The notes: generated from the letters alone by a model not told the origin. 64,000 bases of DNA from Pseudonocardia terrae (GCF_021343995.1 NZ_JAJTTE010000033.1:21444-85443), one strand, 5' to 3'; counted from the stretch's first letter, positions 8,038-16,509 are shown. A program made the numbers and translations.

Positions 8038-8541
8038 TCAGCCCACGCGGACGGCCTGCACGGCCGGGTCCGGTCGGTCCGCCAGGGTCGAGCGCCGGCG
8101 GACGGCGGCCTGGACGGCCTCGACGATCACGGCGGCCTCGGGCACCTCGTAGCCGGTGAAAGAGGGGCGCACCCGCCACTGCACCCAACCGTCGGGCCGT
8201 TCGGTGGGCGGGGCCAGCACGCCGATGCCGTCCGTGTGGAGCACGACGTCCGTGTGCAGGGAGAGCTCCGCGGGCAGCGGGTGGTTCGGGGTCATGGGGA
8301 ACCACCACGTGTCGTGCGGCGTCGCGGCGACCGGGACCACCATCCCGCGGTCACGCAGCGTGGCGCACACCTGCCGGCCGAGCTCGGCCGGAACCTCGAT
8401 CACGTCGAGCACGGTCCCCGTGTCGAGCAGCACGTCGGTTCCCGGGCCCGGCACCAGCGGCCACCCGTGCTCGACGTACTCCACGGCGGCCGCCCGCAGC
8501 TCCGCGCCGTAGACGGCCCGGTAGCTGTCCCACCACGACAT
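8038..8541 (-). CDS. short stand-alone prim-pol-like protein
   Basis: A 167-residue protein beginning MSWWDSYRAVYGAELRAAA. The segment AAVEYVEHGWPLVPGPGTD, followed by a predicted beta-rich domain with ATPHDTWWFPMTPNHPLPAEL and a late VLHTDGIGVLAPPTE, resembles the N-terminal part of bifunctional DNA primase/polymerase domains (PF09250 type). The acidic metal-binding triad of active prim-pols is not clearly visible and no helicase or primase-C domain follows, so catalytic activity is doubtful. The start at 8541 follows AGAGGAG at 9 bp; TTG at 8550 would place the Shine-Dalgarno against the start. Actinobacteria carry many such short proteins of unknown role. Confidence 0.6.
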   Translation of the reverse strand: MSWWDSYRAVYGAELRAAAVEYVEHGWPLVPGPGTDVLLDTGTVLDVIEVPAELGRQVCATLRDRGMVVPVAATPHDTWWFPMTPNHPLPAELSLHTDVVLHTDGIGVLAPPTERPDGWVQWRVRPSFTGYEVPEAAVIVEAVQAAVRRRSTLADRPDPAVQAVRVG

Positions 8542-8835
8542 CCGGCTCAACTCCTCTTTCCGTACCGATCATCCGTGACCCGGCGCGCCCGTCCGGCGTC
8601 GCTCACATCACATGCAACACCATCGGCGGGCACCGGGTTCGTGTTAGCCGGTCGCTCGCGGTGACCGCACGTGACCGAGAGGTGAGTGGCCCGCGCCACC
8701 GCCGACCGGTCCGTCACCCACCGGTGGTCGGCGGCCGACCGGTCGGCGGCCGGGGACCGGCGGCTACTCCGTTCGAGGTTGCGACCGATCGGCGCACCGG
8801 CCGACGACGAACGGGCGTACCCCGATGATGGGGGC

Positions 8836-9747
8836 ATGCTGCTCGTCACCGGCGCCACCGGGTTCCTGGGAAGCACGCTCGTCGCCCTCCTGGCGCGCCG
8901 CGGCCGGCCGGTGCGCGCGCTGGTGCGCGACCCGGTCCGCGCCGCCGCGCTGCTGCCCGAGGGCGTCCCGACGGCCGTCGGCCGGCTCGACGACCCCGGC
9001 TCGCTCGACGCCGCGCTGAAGGGCGCCGACGCGGTCCTGCACCTGGCCGGGATCGTCGGCGGCACACCCGAGGAGATCCGGGCCACCAACGTCGGCGGGA
9101 CCCGGGCCGTGCTGGAGGCGATGGGCCGGGCCGGGGTACGCCGGCTCGTGCACGTGAGCAGCAGCGCGGCCGTGATGGACGCGTCGGGGCTGGTGGGCGA
9201 GCGGCCCGCGGGCCGGCCTGTCCTCACCGACCCCTACTCCCGGGCCAAGGCCGAGGCCGACGCGCTCGTGCTCGCGGCGGAGGAGGTCGATGCGTCGATC
9301 ACGGTGCCGGTCAGCATCTACGGACCCAGCCCGGCCGGGCCGCAGAGCTACAACGGGCTGCTGCGGTTCCTGGCGCGCGGGGAGATCACCGAGGTCGTCG
9401 ACGCCCCGATCGGCTGGGTGCTGGCGGAGGACGCCGCGGAGGGCGTGCTTTGCGCCCTGGACCGGGGCGAGCCCGGGCGGCGGTACGTGCTGTGCGGGGA
9501 GGTCGCGCCGTTCGGCCGGGTGTTGAACCGGGCCGCCGAGCTGCTCGGCACCCCGCACCGGGTCAGGGCGCTCCCGCCGGGTTCGACGCTGGGACCCGAC
9601 GCGTCGACCTTCGCCCGCCGTTCGGAGGTCTACGGCGGGTTCCCGCCGGTCCACGTCGACGACGCCGGCGCCCGCGCGCTCGGCCTCGCCCCGCGCGGGA
9701 TCGAGGAGGGTCTGGCGCTCACCTGCGCCTGGCTGAAGAGCCTCTAG
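8836..9747 (+). CDS. NAD(P)-dependent epimerase/dehydratase (extended SDR)
   Basis: A 303-residue extended short-chain dehydrogenase. The N-terminal dinucleotide motif TGATGFLGSTLV and an LHLAGIVGG segment start the Rossmann fold. The catalytic YSRAK (YxxxK) and an upstream SSSAAVMD serine are present. Families with this layout oxidise or epimerise nucleotide sugars, steroids or flavonoid-like substrates, and nothing here narrows the choice. The ATG at 8836 has a GGGGG stretch just before it. The 294-bp region upstream carries several copies of a CGACCGGTC-type inverted motif but no gene. The gene converges on the cold-shock gene across a strong hairpin. Confidence 0.8.
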   Translation: MLLVTGATGFLGSTLVALLARRGRPVRALVRDPVRAAALLPEGVPTAVGRLDDPGSLDAALKGADAVLHLAGIVGGTPEEIRATNVGGTRAVLEAMGRAGVRRLVHVSSSAAVMDASGLVGERPAGRPVLTDPYSRAKAEADALVLAAEEVDASITVPVSIYGPSPAGPQSYNGLLRFLARGEITEVVDAPIGWVLAEDAAEGVLCALDRGEPGRRYVLCGEVAPFGRVLNRAAELLGTPHRVRALPPGSTLGPDASTFARRSEVYGGFPPVHVDDAGARALGLAPRGIEEGLALTCAWLKSL

Positions 9748-9752
9748 AGACG

Positions 9753-9790
9753 CCGCTGCCGGCGACCCCGAGGGGGATCGCCGGCAGCGG
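9753..9790. terminator. bidirectional hairpin terminator
   Basis: CCGCTGCCGGCGA-CCCC pairs with GGGG-ATCGCCGGCAGCGG around GAG, a stem of about 17 pairs with one bulged base, between two convergent genes. Confidence 0.85.
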
Positions 9791-9806
9791 AAGACTCAGA
9801 CGACGC

Positions 9807-10010
9807 TCAGAGCGGGGTCACCGAGTCGGCCTGCGGGCCCTTGGCGCCCTGGCTGGCCTCGAAGGAGACGCGCTGGTTCTCCTCGAGGGTCCGGAAGCCG
9901 TTGGTCTGGATGGCCGAGTAGTGGACGAAGACGTCCGGCCCGTTGTCGTCGGTGGCGATGAAGCCGAAGCCCTTCTCGGCGTTGAACCACTTGACGGTGC
10001 CCTGCGGCAT
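9807..10010 (-). CDS. cold-shock protein (CspA family)
   Basis: A 67-residue OB-fold protein, MPQGTVKWFNAEKGFGFI, with both RNA-binding motifs: KGFGFI (RNP1) and DVFVHYSAI (RNP2-like). This is the standard length of actinobacterial CspA-type RNA chaperones, which melt mRNA secondary structure in cold or stationary phase. The ATG at 10010 follows GGGAGAAAAAAGCT. The upstream region of about 400 bp is long, as expected for csp genes with structured 5' leaders. Confidence 0.95.
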   Translation of the reverse strand: MPQGTVKWFNAEKGFGFIATDDNGPDVFVHYSAIQTNGFRTLEENQRVSFEASQGAKGPQADSVTPL

Positions 10011-10417
10011 AGCTTTTTTCTCCCACACACTGAACGGATCCGGCCGACATGCCGACGGCCGGAGGTCGCGCGGGGCCCGGCGGTGGAAGAGGAGAGGTCC
10101 CCGACCACACGTGCGGAACCCGCTGTCACACGTTCCACGCACGCTGTCTCAACGATCGAGGAAAGACACGACTGCAACCAGGGCGAACGCTACCACGACC
10201 GGACGTGACGCCGGACGCAGATCTTGTGCTCACCCTCCGGACACCTCTGCAACACGGCCTTGTCCGGTTCGTTGCGCTACCGTGACCTACGGCCGCAGTC
10301 GCGACGGGCCGGCAGGGAAGACACGACAGCACGTCCCGCGTGGCGGACCGCCGCCGTCGCGACGAGGCCGGAGCCGGTCCTCCTCCGACCGACCCCTCGA
10401 CGTGTGAAGGCGACCGT
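10011..10417. other. divergent intergenic region, csp leader and desaturase upstream region
   Basis: No gene is seen in these 407 bp. The csp side probably holds a long mRNA leader. The desaturase side ends with GAAGG about 9 bp before its ATG. No confident -35/-10 pair was found on either strand. Confidence 0.4.
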
Positions 10418-11380
10418 ATGACCAGCCTCGCCCCCGACCGCCCGCAGAGTCGCGCCGCCGAGCCGGCCACCGAAGGCCGCCGCTCGACGCTCGAGCACGT
10501 CCTCGTCATCGCGTTCATGGTCGTCCCGCTGCTGGCCGTCGCGGCCGCGGTCCCCGTCGCCTGGGGATGGGGGCTCGGCTGGGTCGACGTGGCGCTCTTC
10601 GTCGTCTTCTACATGGTCAGCGGGATGGGCGTGACCGTCGGCTACCACCGGCACTTCACGCACGGCTCGTTCAAGGCGCGCCGCGGGCTGCGGATCGCGC
10701 TCGCCGTCGCGGGCTCGCTGGCGTTCCAGGGGAGCGTGGTGACCTGGGTGGCCGACCATCGCCGCCACCACGCCTACTCCGACAAGGAGGGCGACCCGCA
10801 CTCGCCGTGGCTGTACGGCACCGGTGCGCGCGCCCTGGTCAGGGGCTTCTGGCACTCGCACATGGGCTGGCTGCTCGACCGCGACAAGACCAACGCCCGG
10901 CGCTTCGCCCCCGACCTGCTCGCCGACCCCGCCCTCCGGCGCATCGGCGACAACTTCCTCTGGTTCGCCCTCACCAGCCTGCTGCTGCCGGGCCTGCTGG
11001 GCGGCCTGCTCACCTGGTCGATCGGCGGTGCGCTGTCCGCGGTGCTGTGGGCCGGGCTCGTGCGGGTGGCGCTGCTGCACCACGTCACCTGGTCGATCAA
11101 CTCCGTGTGCCACATCTGGGGCGACCGGCCCTTCGCCGCGCGCGACCGGTCGGCCAACGTCTGGTGGCTGGCGCTGCTGTCGTTCGGCGAGTCGTGGCAC
11201 AACCTGCACCACGCCGACCCCACGTGCGCCCGCCACGGCGCCAAGCCCGGCCAGATCGACATCTCCGCCCGGCTCATCCGCATCTTCGAGGTGTTCGGGT
11301 GGGCACACTCCGTGCGCTGGCCGACCACGCGGCGCCTCGACCGGCTCTCGCGGCGCGCCGAGGCCGAGCACGCCGCGTGA
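10418..11380 (+). CDS. acyl-CoA/acyl-lipid desaturase (membrane di-iron)
   Basis: A 320-residue integral membrane desaturase. The three His boxes that bind the di-iron centre are present: HRHFTH, HRRHH and HNLHH. Hydrophobic segments near 30-75 and around 190-230 match the four-helix topology. Such delta-9-type enzymes (DesA3-like) insert a cis double bond into acyl-CoA using O2 and electrons from a reductase, lowering membrane melting temperature. The neighbouring cold-shock gene on the other strand makes a cold-adaptation role attractive but unproven. The ATG at 10418 has GAAGG upstream. No dedicated oxidoreductase partner is adjacent. Confidence 0.93.
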   Translation: MTSLAPDRPQSRAAEPATEGRRSTLEHVLVIAFMVVPLLAVAAAVPVAWGWGLGWVDVALFVVFYMVSGMGVTVGYHRHFTHGSFKARRGLRIALAVAGSLAFQGSVVTWVADHRRHHAYSDKEGDPHSPWLYGTGARALVRGFWHSHMGWLLDRDKTNARRFAPDLLADPALRRIGDNFLWFALTSLLLPGLLGGLLTWSIGGALSAVLWAGLVRVALLHHVTWSINSVCHIWGDRPFAARDRSANVWWLALLSFGESWHNLHHADPTCARHGAKPGQIDISARLIRIFEVFGWAHSVRWPTTRRLDRLSRRAEAEHAA

Positions 11381-11410
11381 CCTCGGCGCTTTCCGTGCTC
11401 CACGTTCGGT

Positions 11411-11429
11411 GACGCAGAGCCCGACCGGG
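11411..11429. repeat. isolated degenerate copy of the 22-bp repeat
   Basis: The motif GTGACGCAGAGCCCGACC matches the TGACACGCAGAGCCCGACTC part of the tandem array near 12.5 kb. It lies in the 298-bp gap after the desaturase; nothing else was recognised in that gap. Confidence 0.45.
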
Positions 11430-11678
11430 TGAGGGTGATCGCAGTCGTACGCCCTCGGGTGACGGCGGCACGTGCCCGCCGGGCGTGTCGTCGCCCGTCC
11501 AGGGGGTGACGGCCGGGTGGACCCACCGATCGAGGTCGCCCACATCGGTCGTCCTCCCCGGTCTCTCTCACGGAACGCGACTGCGGTAGTGGACCACCCG
11601 AGGTGGGGGTCTGGTCAGCACGAACGCCTCCTTCGCATGATTCGCCCGTCCCGCCGGGTGATCATCAGGAGGCTTGCC

Positions 11679-12365
11679 GTGCGGAAGAAGATCGCGCTCT
11701 CGCTCGTCGCGGTGGCGACCGGCGGCAGCGTCGCCGTCCTCGGTGCGGGGACCGCGTCCGCCGCGCCCGTCGCGGACCAGGTACCCCCCGTCATCGCCCC
11801 GGCCGGGCCCGTGGTGCCGGCGGTGCCGGTCGTGCCGGCCGTGCCCGAGACGCCGGTGGGCGGGCTGCTCAACGACGTCCTGCAGGGTCTGCAGGGGCTG
11901 CTCCCCGGCCTGCTCGGCGGCGTGGTCCCGCCCGACCCGACCGCCGTCGTCCCGGTGCCCGTGCCCGTCCCGGCGGACGCCGCCACGCCGGCGGCCCGGC
12001 AGGAGGTCACCGCCGCCGACCCGGCGCAGGTCCCGCCGCTGCCGGCCCCGCCGGCCGTGCCGGCCCCGGGGGCCGCGCCGCCCGTCGACCCGGCCCTGCC
12101 CGTCGACGCGCCCGCGCTCCCGACCGAGCCCGCGGTGCCCGCCGTTCCCGACCCGGCCCTCCCGCCGGTCCCCGGCGCCGCGCTGCCGGTCGACCCGGCC
12201 GTGCCCGTCGACGCCCCGGCCGTGCCGGCCCCGCCCGCCGATCCGACCCTGCCCGCCGTCCCCGACCCGGCCCTCCCGCCGGTGCCGGACCCCGTGACGG
12301 CCGTGCCCGCCCCGGCGGTGCCGCCGGCGCCGGCCCTCCCGGGCGACGCCGCCCCGGTCGGCTGA
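11679..12365 (+). CDS. secreted Pro/Ala/Val-rich protein
   Basis: A 228-residue protein. The GTG at 11679 follows GGAGG at ideal distance. Residues 1-30 form a Sec signal peptide (MRKKIALSLVAVATGG...) with a likely cleavage after ASA. After a short LLNDVLQGLQGLLPGLLGG helix, the remaining 140 residues are low-complexity, built from variants of VPAVPDPALPPVP and PVDPAVPVDAPAVP. There is no cell-wall sorting signal or membrane anchor, so the product should be exported and possibly extended through its polyproline. Its function is unknown. A strong hairpin follows 18 bp after the stop. The G+C-rich repeats could cause assembly or length variation. Confidence 0.7.
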   Translation: MRKKIALSLVAVATGGSVAVLGAGTASAAPVADQVPPVIAPAGPVVPAVPVVPAVPETPVGGLLNDVLQGLQGLLPGLLGGVVPPDPTAVVPVPVPVPADAATPAARQEVTAADPAQVPPLPAPPAVPAPGAAPPVDPALPVDAPALPTEPAVPAVPDPALPPVPGAALPVDPAVPVDAPAVPAPPADPTLPAVPDPALPPVPDPVTAVPAPAVPPAPALPGDAAPVG

Positions 12366-12383
12366 CCGCGGCCGAGACACCTC

Positions 12384-12420
12384 GCGGCCCGGTCGCCCGG
12401 CTCCTCGGCGACCGGGCCGC
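12384..12420 (+). terminator. hairpin after the Pro-rich gene
   Basis: The 14-bp perfect arms GCGGCCCGGTCGCC and GGCGACCGGGCCGC lie 18 bp beyond the stop codon. Confidence 0.8.
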
Positions 12421-12454
12421 AGCACGTGAGGACCGGCCCGACCCGCCGGCGCGC

Positions 12455-12534
12455 AGAGCCCGACTCGCTGACACGCAGAGCCCGACTCGCTGACACGCAG
12501 AGCCCGACTCGCTGACACGCAGAGCCCGACTCGC
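12455..12534. repeat. tandem 22-bp repeat array A
   Basis: Three exact and one partial copy of a 22-bp unit with core AGAGCCCGACTCGC, followed by TGACACGC, at 12455, 12477, 12499 and 12521 (partial). It runs to within 5 bp of the stop of the MftR-like gene, in a convergent junction. Confidence 0.9.
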
Positions 12535-12538
12535 GGGG

Positions 12539-13201
12539 CTACGCCTCGCGGGCCGCGGGGTTCGCGGGGGGCGTGAGCTCGTCGGCCCGGGTGTCGGCGA
12601 ATCCGTTCTCCAACGCGACCATGACGTCGTCGAGGAGGTCGCGGAGCTCGACGTCGTCGGCGCGGAGCCACTGTTCGTAGGCTGCGAGGGCGGCTCCGAG
12701 GCAGACGTGCCCCAGGGTGCGCGGCAGCAGGGCGGTGGCGGGCTGCCCCAGCCGCGCCCCCGCGTAGTCCGCGACCACCCGCCGCCACTCGGCGTACCGC
12801 AGCGTGGAGTGGGCCTGCAACGTGGGCGTCTCGAGAATGAGCCGCAGCCGCTGCCGGTGCCAGGGCTGCTCGGCGGCCGGGACGTCGTTGAAGTCGAGCA
12901 CCGTGGCCCGGATGCCCTCCATGACCGGCACGTCGGACGGCAGGGTCGCGAAGTGCTCCCGCATGCGCTGGAGCATCTCGTCGAACGCGCCCCACGGGAC
13001 GTCGTTCTTCGAGGCGTAGTAGCGGAAGAAGGTGCGCCGGCCGATCCCGGCGGCGTGGGCGACGTCGTCGACCGTGGTCGTGTCGAAGCCGCGCTCGGTG
13101 AACAGGTCGAGGGCGATGTGCTCGATCTCCGAGCGGCTCGTCACCGGCCGGCGCCCGGCGCGGCGGGTGCCCGCCCCGGGATCATCAGCGGCAGCGGACA
13201 T
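12539..13201 (-). CDS. mftR: mycofactocin-system TetR-type regulator
   Basis: A 220-residue TetR-family protein. The N-terminal HTH spans about residues 25-65 (ALDLFTERGFDTTTVDDVA, then AAGIGRRTFFRYYASKNDVPW). The RRTFFRYxxSKNDVPWG and LETPTLQAHSTLRYAEWR segments and the ending AALAAYEQWL are features I associate with MftR, the repressor of the mycofactocin gene cluster, which senses acyl-CoA in mycobacteria. The ATG at 13201 follows GGAGGAAGGG. It is divergent from two mycofactocin-type SDR genes, an inverted repeat lying in between. The biosynthetic genes mftA-F are not in this window. Confidence 0.75.
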   Translation of the reverse strand: MSAAADDPGAGTRRAGRRPVTSRSEIEHIALDLFTERGFDTTTVDDVAHAAGIGRRTFFRYYASKNDVPWGAFDEMLQRMREHFATLPSDVPVMEGIRATVLDFNDVPAAEQPWHRQRLRLILETPTLQAHSTLRYAEWRRVVADYAGARLGQPATALLPRTLGHVCLGAALAAYEQWLRADDVELRDLLDDVMVALENGFADTRADELTPPANPAAREA

Positions 13202-13333
13202 CGGCCCTTCCTCCGCCCGGGGACGCCGGGCTAACGTCGGTGCGACCGGGCTCACGCGAGCGCCCGTGGTCGAGGTCATCGTACGACCGGGCACGGCGTT
13301 ACCCGCCCGAAGCAGTGCGGCCGGGCGTCTACC

Positions 13334-13348
13334 AACTGGTCGACAGTT
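13334..13348. promoter_or_regulatory. inverted repeat in the mftR-SDR divergent region
   Basis: AACTG-GTCGA-CAGTT has perfect 5-bp arms, 31 bp before the first SDR start. Its placement suits an operator for the divergent TetR protein; this is inference. Confidence 0.4.
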
Positions 13349-13378
13349 CAACGGCGACGAAGCCGGGAGGAGCAACAC

Positions 13379-14203
13379 GTGGGCAAGCTGGAGGGCAAGG
13401 TCGCCCTGGTGACCGGGGCCGCGCGAGGGCAGGGACGCAGTCATGCGCTGCGGCTCGCCGAGGAGGGCGCGGACATCATCGCCGTCGACATCTGCGCGCA
13501 GGTGGACACGGTCGCCTACCCCATGTCGACCAGGGCGGACCTGGACGAGACGGTCGCGGAGGTCGAGAAGCTGGACCGCCGGATCGTGGCCCACGTGGCC
13601 GACGTCCGCGACGAGAAGGCCCTGAACGCGGCCGTGGCCGACGGCGTCGCCGCGCTCGGCGGGGTCGACATCGTGCTGGCCAACGCCGGCATCGCGTCGA
13701 TCGGCGTCGCCGAGGACGGCAACGAGGCGGCGGTCTTCCGCACGTTGATCGACATCAACCTGACCGGCGTCTGGAACACCGTGCACGCGGCCGCGCCGAC
13801 GATGATCGAGCAGGGTCGCGGCGGCGCGATCGTGCTGACCAGCTCCACCCAGGGCCTCACCGGCCGGGGCGGCGACGGCAGCGGGGCGATGGACGGGTAC
13901 TGCGCGGCCAAGCACGGCGTCGTCGGACTGATGCGGACCTTCGCGCACTGGCTGGCCCCGCACAACATCCGGGTCAACAGCGTGCACCCGACCGGCGTCA
14001 ACACCCCGATGATCGTGAACCCGGTCGTCGAGAGCTTCCTGGCCGAGTCCGCCGACGTCGGCGACGCGCTCGCGAACCTCATGGACGTCCCCGTGATCGA
14101 GGCGCGCGACGTCAGCAACGCGATCGCCTGGCTGGTGTCCGACGAGGGCCGCTACGTCACCGGGACGACCCTGCCCGTCGACGCCGGGTTCGTGGTCCGA
14201 TGA
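13379..14203 (+). CDS. mycofactocin-coupled SDR oxidoreductase 1
   Basis: A 274-residue short-chain dehydrogenase: cofactor motif TGAARGQGRSH near 12, LANAGIASIG near 100, catalytic SST at about 160 and Y174-x3-K178. After the second strand (IIAVDICAQ) it carries an insertion, VDTVAYPMSTRADLDETVAEV, of the kind that marks mycofactocin-coupled SDRs, in which NAD stays bound and is recycled by mycofactocin. Substrates in that family are alcohols; which one is not shown. The GTG at 13379 has GGGAGGAG at good spacing. It is followed 73 bp later by a close paralogue in the same direction and faces mftR. Confidence 0.85.
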   Translation: MGKLEGKVALVTGAARGQGRSHALRLAEEGADIIAVDICAQVDTVAYPMSTRADLDETVAEVEKLDRRIVAHVADVRDEKALNAAVADGVAALGGVDIVLANAGIASIGVAEDGNEAAVFRTLIDINLTGVWNTVHAAAPTMIEQGRGGAIVLTSSTQGLTGRGGDGSGAMDGYCAAKHGVVGLMRTFAHWLAPHNIRVNSVHPTGVNTPMIVNPVVESFLAESADVGDALANLMDVPVIEARDVSNAIAWLVSDEGRYVTGTTLPVDAGFVVR

Positions 14204-14276
14204 GCGAGCGTCACCGAGCGAATGATCGACACAGCGTCTGCGCGAAGCGCCGGCCGAGCGTCGGCGAGGCCGAGCG

Positions 14277-15113
14277 ATGAGCGGGCGCGTCGAGGGGAAG
14301 GTCGCGTTCGTCACCGGGGCCGCCCGCAACCAGGGCCGCAGCCACGCGATCCGGCTGGCGCAGGAGGGCGCGGACATCATCGCGGTGGACATCTGCGAGC
14401 CCGTGCCGAGCATCGAGATGTACCCGCCGGCGACCGAGGAGGACCTGGCGCAGACCGCGAAGCTCATCGAAGAGCTCGACCGCCGGGTGGTCACCACCAA
14501 GGTCGACGTCCGGGACTCGGCCGGGCTGCAGGCCGCGGTCGACGCCGGGGTCGCCGAGCTGGGGCGGCTGGACATCGTGTGCGCCAACGCCGGCGTGTTC
14601 GAGATCCAGCCGGCGCTGGAGCTCACCGACTCGGCCTGGCGGGAGATGATCGACATCAACCTGACCGGCGTGTGGAACACCTGCCGCGCCGCCCTGCCGC
14701 ACCTGGTCGCCGGCGGCCGCGGCGGCTCGATCGTGATCACCAGCTCCACCGCGGGCCTGAAGGGAACCCCGAACACGGTGCACTACACGGCGGCCAAGCA
14801 CGGCGTCGTCGGGATCATGCGGACGATCGCGAACGAGTTCGCCTCGCACTCCATCCGCTGCAACACGGTGCACCCCACGGGCGTGAACACGGTCATGATC
14901 CAGAACGAGAAGACCTGGGGCCTGTTCGAGCCGGACAACGCGCACCCCACCCGGGAGTCCGCCGCCCCGATCTTCGAGTCGACGAACGCGCTGCCGGTGC
15001 CGTGGGTGGAGCCGATCGACATCTCCAACGCGATCCTCTTCCTCGCCTCGGACGAGGCCCGCTACATCACGGGGGTGACGCTGCCGGTCGACGCCGGCTA
15101 CACGGTCAAGTGA
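14277..15113 (+). CDS. mycofactocin-coupled SDR oxidoreductase 2
   Basis: A 278-residue paralogue of the preceding enzyme, sharing the openings GKVAFVTGAARNQGRSHA and ADIIAVDICE, the insertion after strand 2 (PVPSIEMYPPATEEDLAQT), SSTAGLKGTPNTVHY and the catalytic Y170-x3-K174. Near 220-245 it carries a longer loop (TWGLFEPDNAHPTRESAAP) absent from SDR 1, probably part of a different substrate pocket. It starts with the ATG at 14277 and lacks a strong Shine-Dalgarno, so it may depend on readthrough from SDR 1. The pair looks like a tandem duplication with diverged specificity. Confidence 0.85.
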   Translation: MSGRVEGKVAFVTGAARNQGRSHAIRLAQEGADIIAVDICEPVPSIEMYPPATEEDLAQTAKLIEELDRRVVTTKVDVRDSAGLQAAVDAGVAELGRLDIVCANAGVFEIQPALELTDSAWREMIDINLTGVWNTCRAALPHLVAGGRGGSIVITSSTAGLKGTPNTVHYTAAKHGVVGIMRTIANEFASHSIRCNTVHPTGVNTVMIQNEKTWGLFEPDNAHPTRESAAPIFESTNALPVPWVEPIDISNAILFLASDEARYITGVTLPVDAGYTVK

Positions 15114-15294
15114 GGTCCCACACCAGCCGGTAGAGGAAGGTCCGCTCCGGGTCGGGGGCGACGCCGTAGGCGTCGAGCAGCCGGCGCTCGTGCCCCGGCC
15201 CGTGGTTCCACACCCAGGCCCTCCCCCACCGCCTCGACGACCTCGTCACGGGGAGTCCCCGCGAGAGCACGGGGAGCGTCGACGGCCATGCCCC
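15106..15294 (-). pseudogene. C-terminal remnant of an aminoglycoside-phosphotransferase-like gene
   Basis: The minus frame ends HERRLLDAYGVAPDPERTF then LYRLVWDLT, a pattern I associate with the last residues of APH/kinase-fold phosphotransferases (YG-x2-PDP-x-R-x2-(F/Y)YRLLWDL). Upstream in that frame the sequence loses coding character. A neighbouring frame reads AVDAPRALAGTPRDEVVEAVG, which suggests a frameshifted, decayed gene. No kinase motifs (Brenner, DFG) remain. The stop overlaps the end of SDR 2 by 8 bp. It could also be chance. Confidence 0.35.
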
Positions 15295-15439
15295 GATGGT
15301 GCCCGTCCCGCCGTCCGGCCGCCCGAAAAGTGCGGATCGGCGATACGCACCTGATTTTGTCGGTGGGACCGGGCACACTCTCGGGAGTGAGGCCGGACAC
15401 TCCCACTCCGGCCTGCCGAGCCGAGGGGGGACCCGGGTC

Positions 15440-16459
15440 ATGAGCGCGACGACGACCACGTCGGCCGCAGTGTCGACGCCGCCGGACCGCGCGGAGCTGG
15501 AGGCGCAGCTCGAGCGCTTCCGCGCCGAGCTGACCGGTTACAGCTACCGCATGCTCGGCTCCTCGTTCGAGGCCGAGGACGCGGTGCAGGAGACGATGAT
15601 CAGGGCCTGGCGGGCCCTGGACAAGTTCGACGGGCGCTCCTCGCTGCGCTCGTGGGTGTACCGGATCGCCACGAACGTCTGCATCGACGCGCTCAACGGG
15701 CGCAAGCGGCGCGCGGTGCCGATGGACTTCGGGGGGCCGTCCGAGCCGAAGGCGGAGAACCTGCGCGAGCCCCTGCCGGACGACACCTGGCTCGAGCCGA
15801 TGCCCGATGCACGGGTCACCCCGTCGGGCTCGGACCCCGCCGACACGGCGGTCGCGCGGGAGTCGATCCGGCTGGCGTTCGTCGCGGCGCTGCAGCACCT
15901 GCCGCCGAAGCAGCGGGTCGTGCTGATCCTGCGCGAGGTGCTCTGCTGGAAGGCGGCCGAGGTCGCCGAGCTGCTCGGCACGTCGGTGGCCTCGGTCAAC
16001 AGCGCCCTGCAGCGGGCCCGCGCCACGCTCGACGACCGCGGGATCGGCGGGGCGGACGAGGCCGCGGCCTCTCCGCCGCCCGAGGACCACGTGGAGCTGC
16101 TCGCCAAGTACGTGGCGGCGTTCGAGAGCTACGACATGCAGGCGCTGGTGGCGCTGCTGCACGAGGACGCCGAGCAGAACATGCCGCCGCTCGAGCTCTG
16201 GCTCAGGGGCCGGGACGACATCCTCGCCTGGATGCTGGGGCCGGGCGCGAAGTGCCGCGGCTCGCGGATGCTGCCCACCTGGGCCAACGGCGCTCCGGCG
16301 TTCGGTCAGTACCGGCTGCACCCGGACGGGGTGCACCGGCCGTGGGGCCTGCAGGTGCTGCGGATCGAGGGCGACCGGATCGCGGGGATCAGCACCTTCC
16401 TCGACGCCAAACTGTTCGAGTTCTTCGGTCTGCCCGCGGAGCTCCCGCCCGGTTCCTGA
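15440..16459 (+). CDS. ECF-type RNA polymerase sigma factor with SnoaL-like C-domain (SigG-like)
   Basis: A 339-residue protein. Region 2 (about 22-95) has YSYRMLGSSFEAEDAVQETMIRAWRAL and SSLRSWVYRIATNVCIDAL (quoted in parts). Region 4 (about 145-200) has LQHLPPKQRVVLILREVL and the HTH AAEVAELLGTSVASVNSALQRARATL. After it comes a SnoaL/NTF2-like domain (215-330, KYVAAFESYDMQALVALLHEDA), typical of SigG/SigJ/ECF41-type factors, where the extension tunes activity in place of a separate anti-sigma factor. No anti-sigma gene is adjacent. The ATG at 15440 has GGGGGGA upstream. The gene ends at a strong bidirectional hairpin. Confidence 0.88.
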   Translation: MSATTTTSAAVSTPPDRAELEAQLERFRAELTGYSYRMLGSSFEAEDAVQETMIRAWRALDKFDGRSSLRSWVYRIATNVCIDALNGRKRRAVPMDFGGPSEPKAENLREPLPDDTWLEPMPDARVTPSGSDPADTAVARESIRLAFVAALQHLPPKQRVVLILREVLCWKAAEVAELLGTSVASVNSALQRARATLDDRGIGGADEAAASPPPEDHVELLAKYVAAFESYDMQALVALLHEDAEQNMPPLELWLRGRDDILAWMLGPGAKCRGSRMLPTWANGAPAFGQYRLHPDGVHRPWGLQVLRIEGDRIAGISTFLDAKLFEFFGLPAELPPGS

Positions 16460-16509
16460 GCATTTCGGGGGCTCGACGAGAATTCGCCGGAAATGGATTG
16501 AGAACGCGG

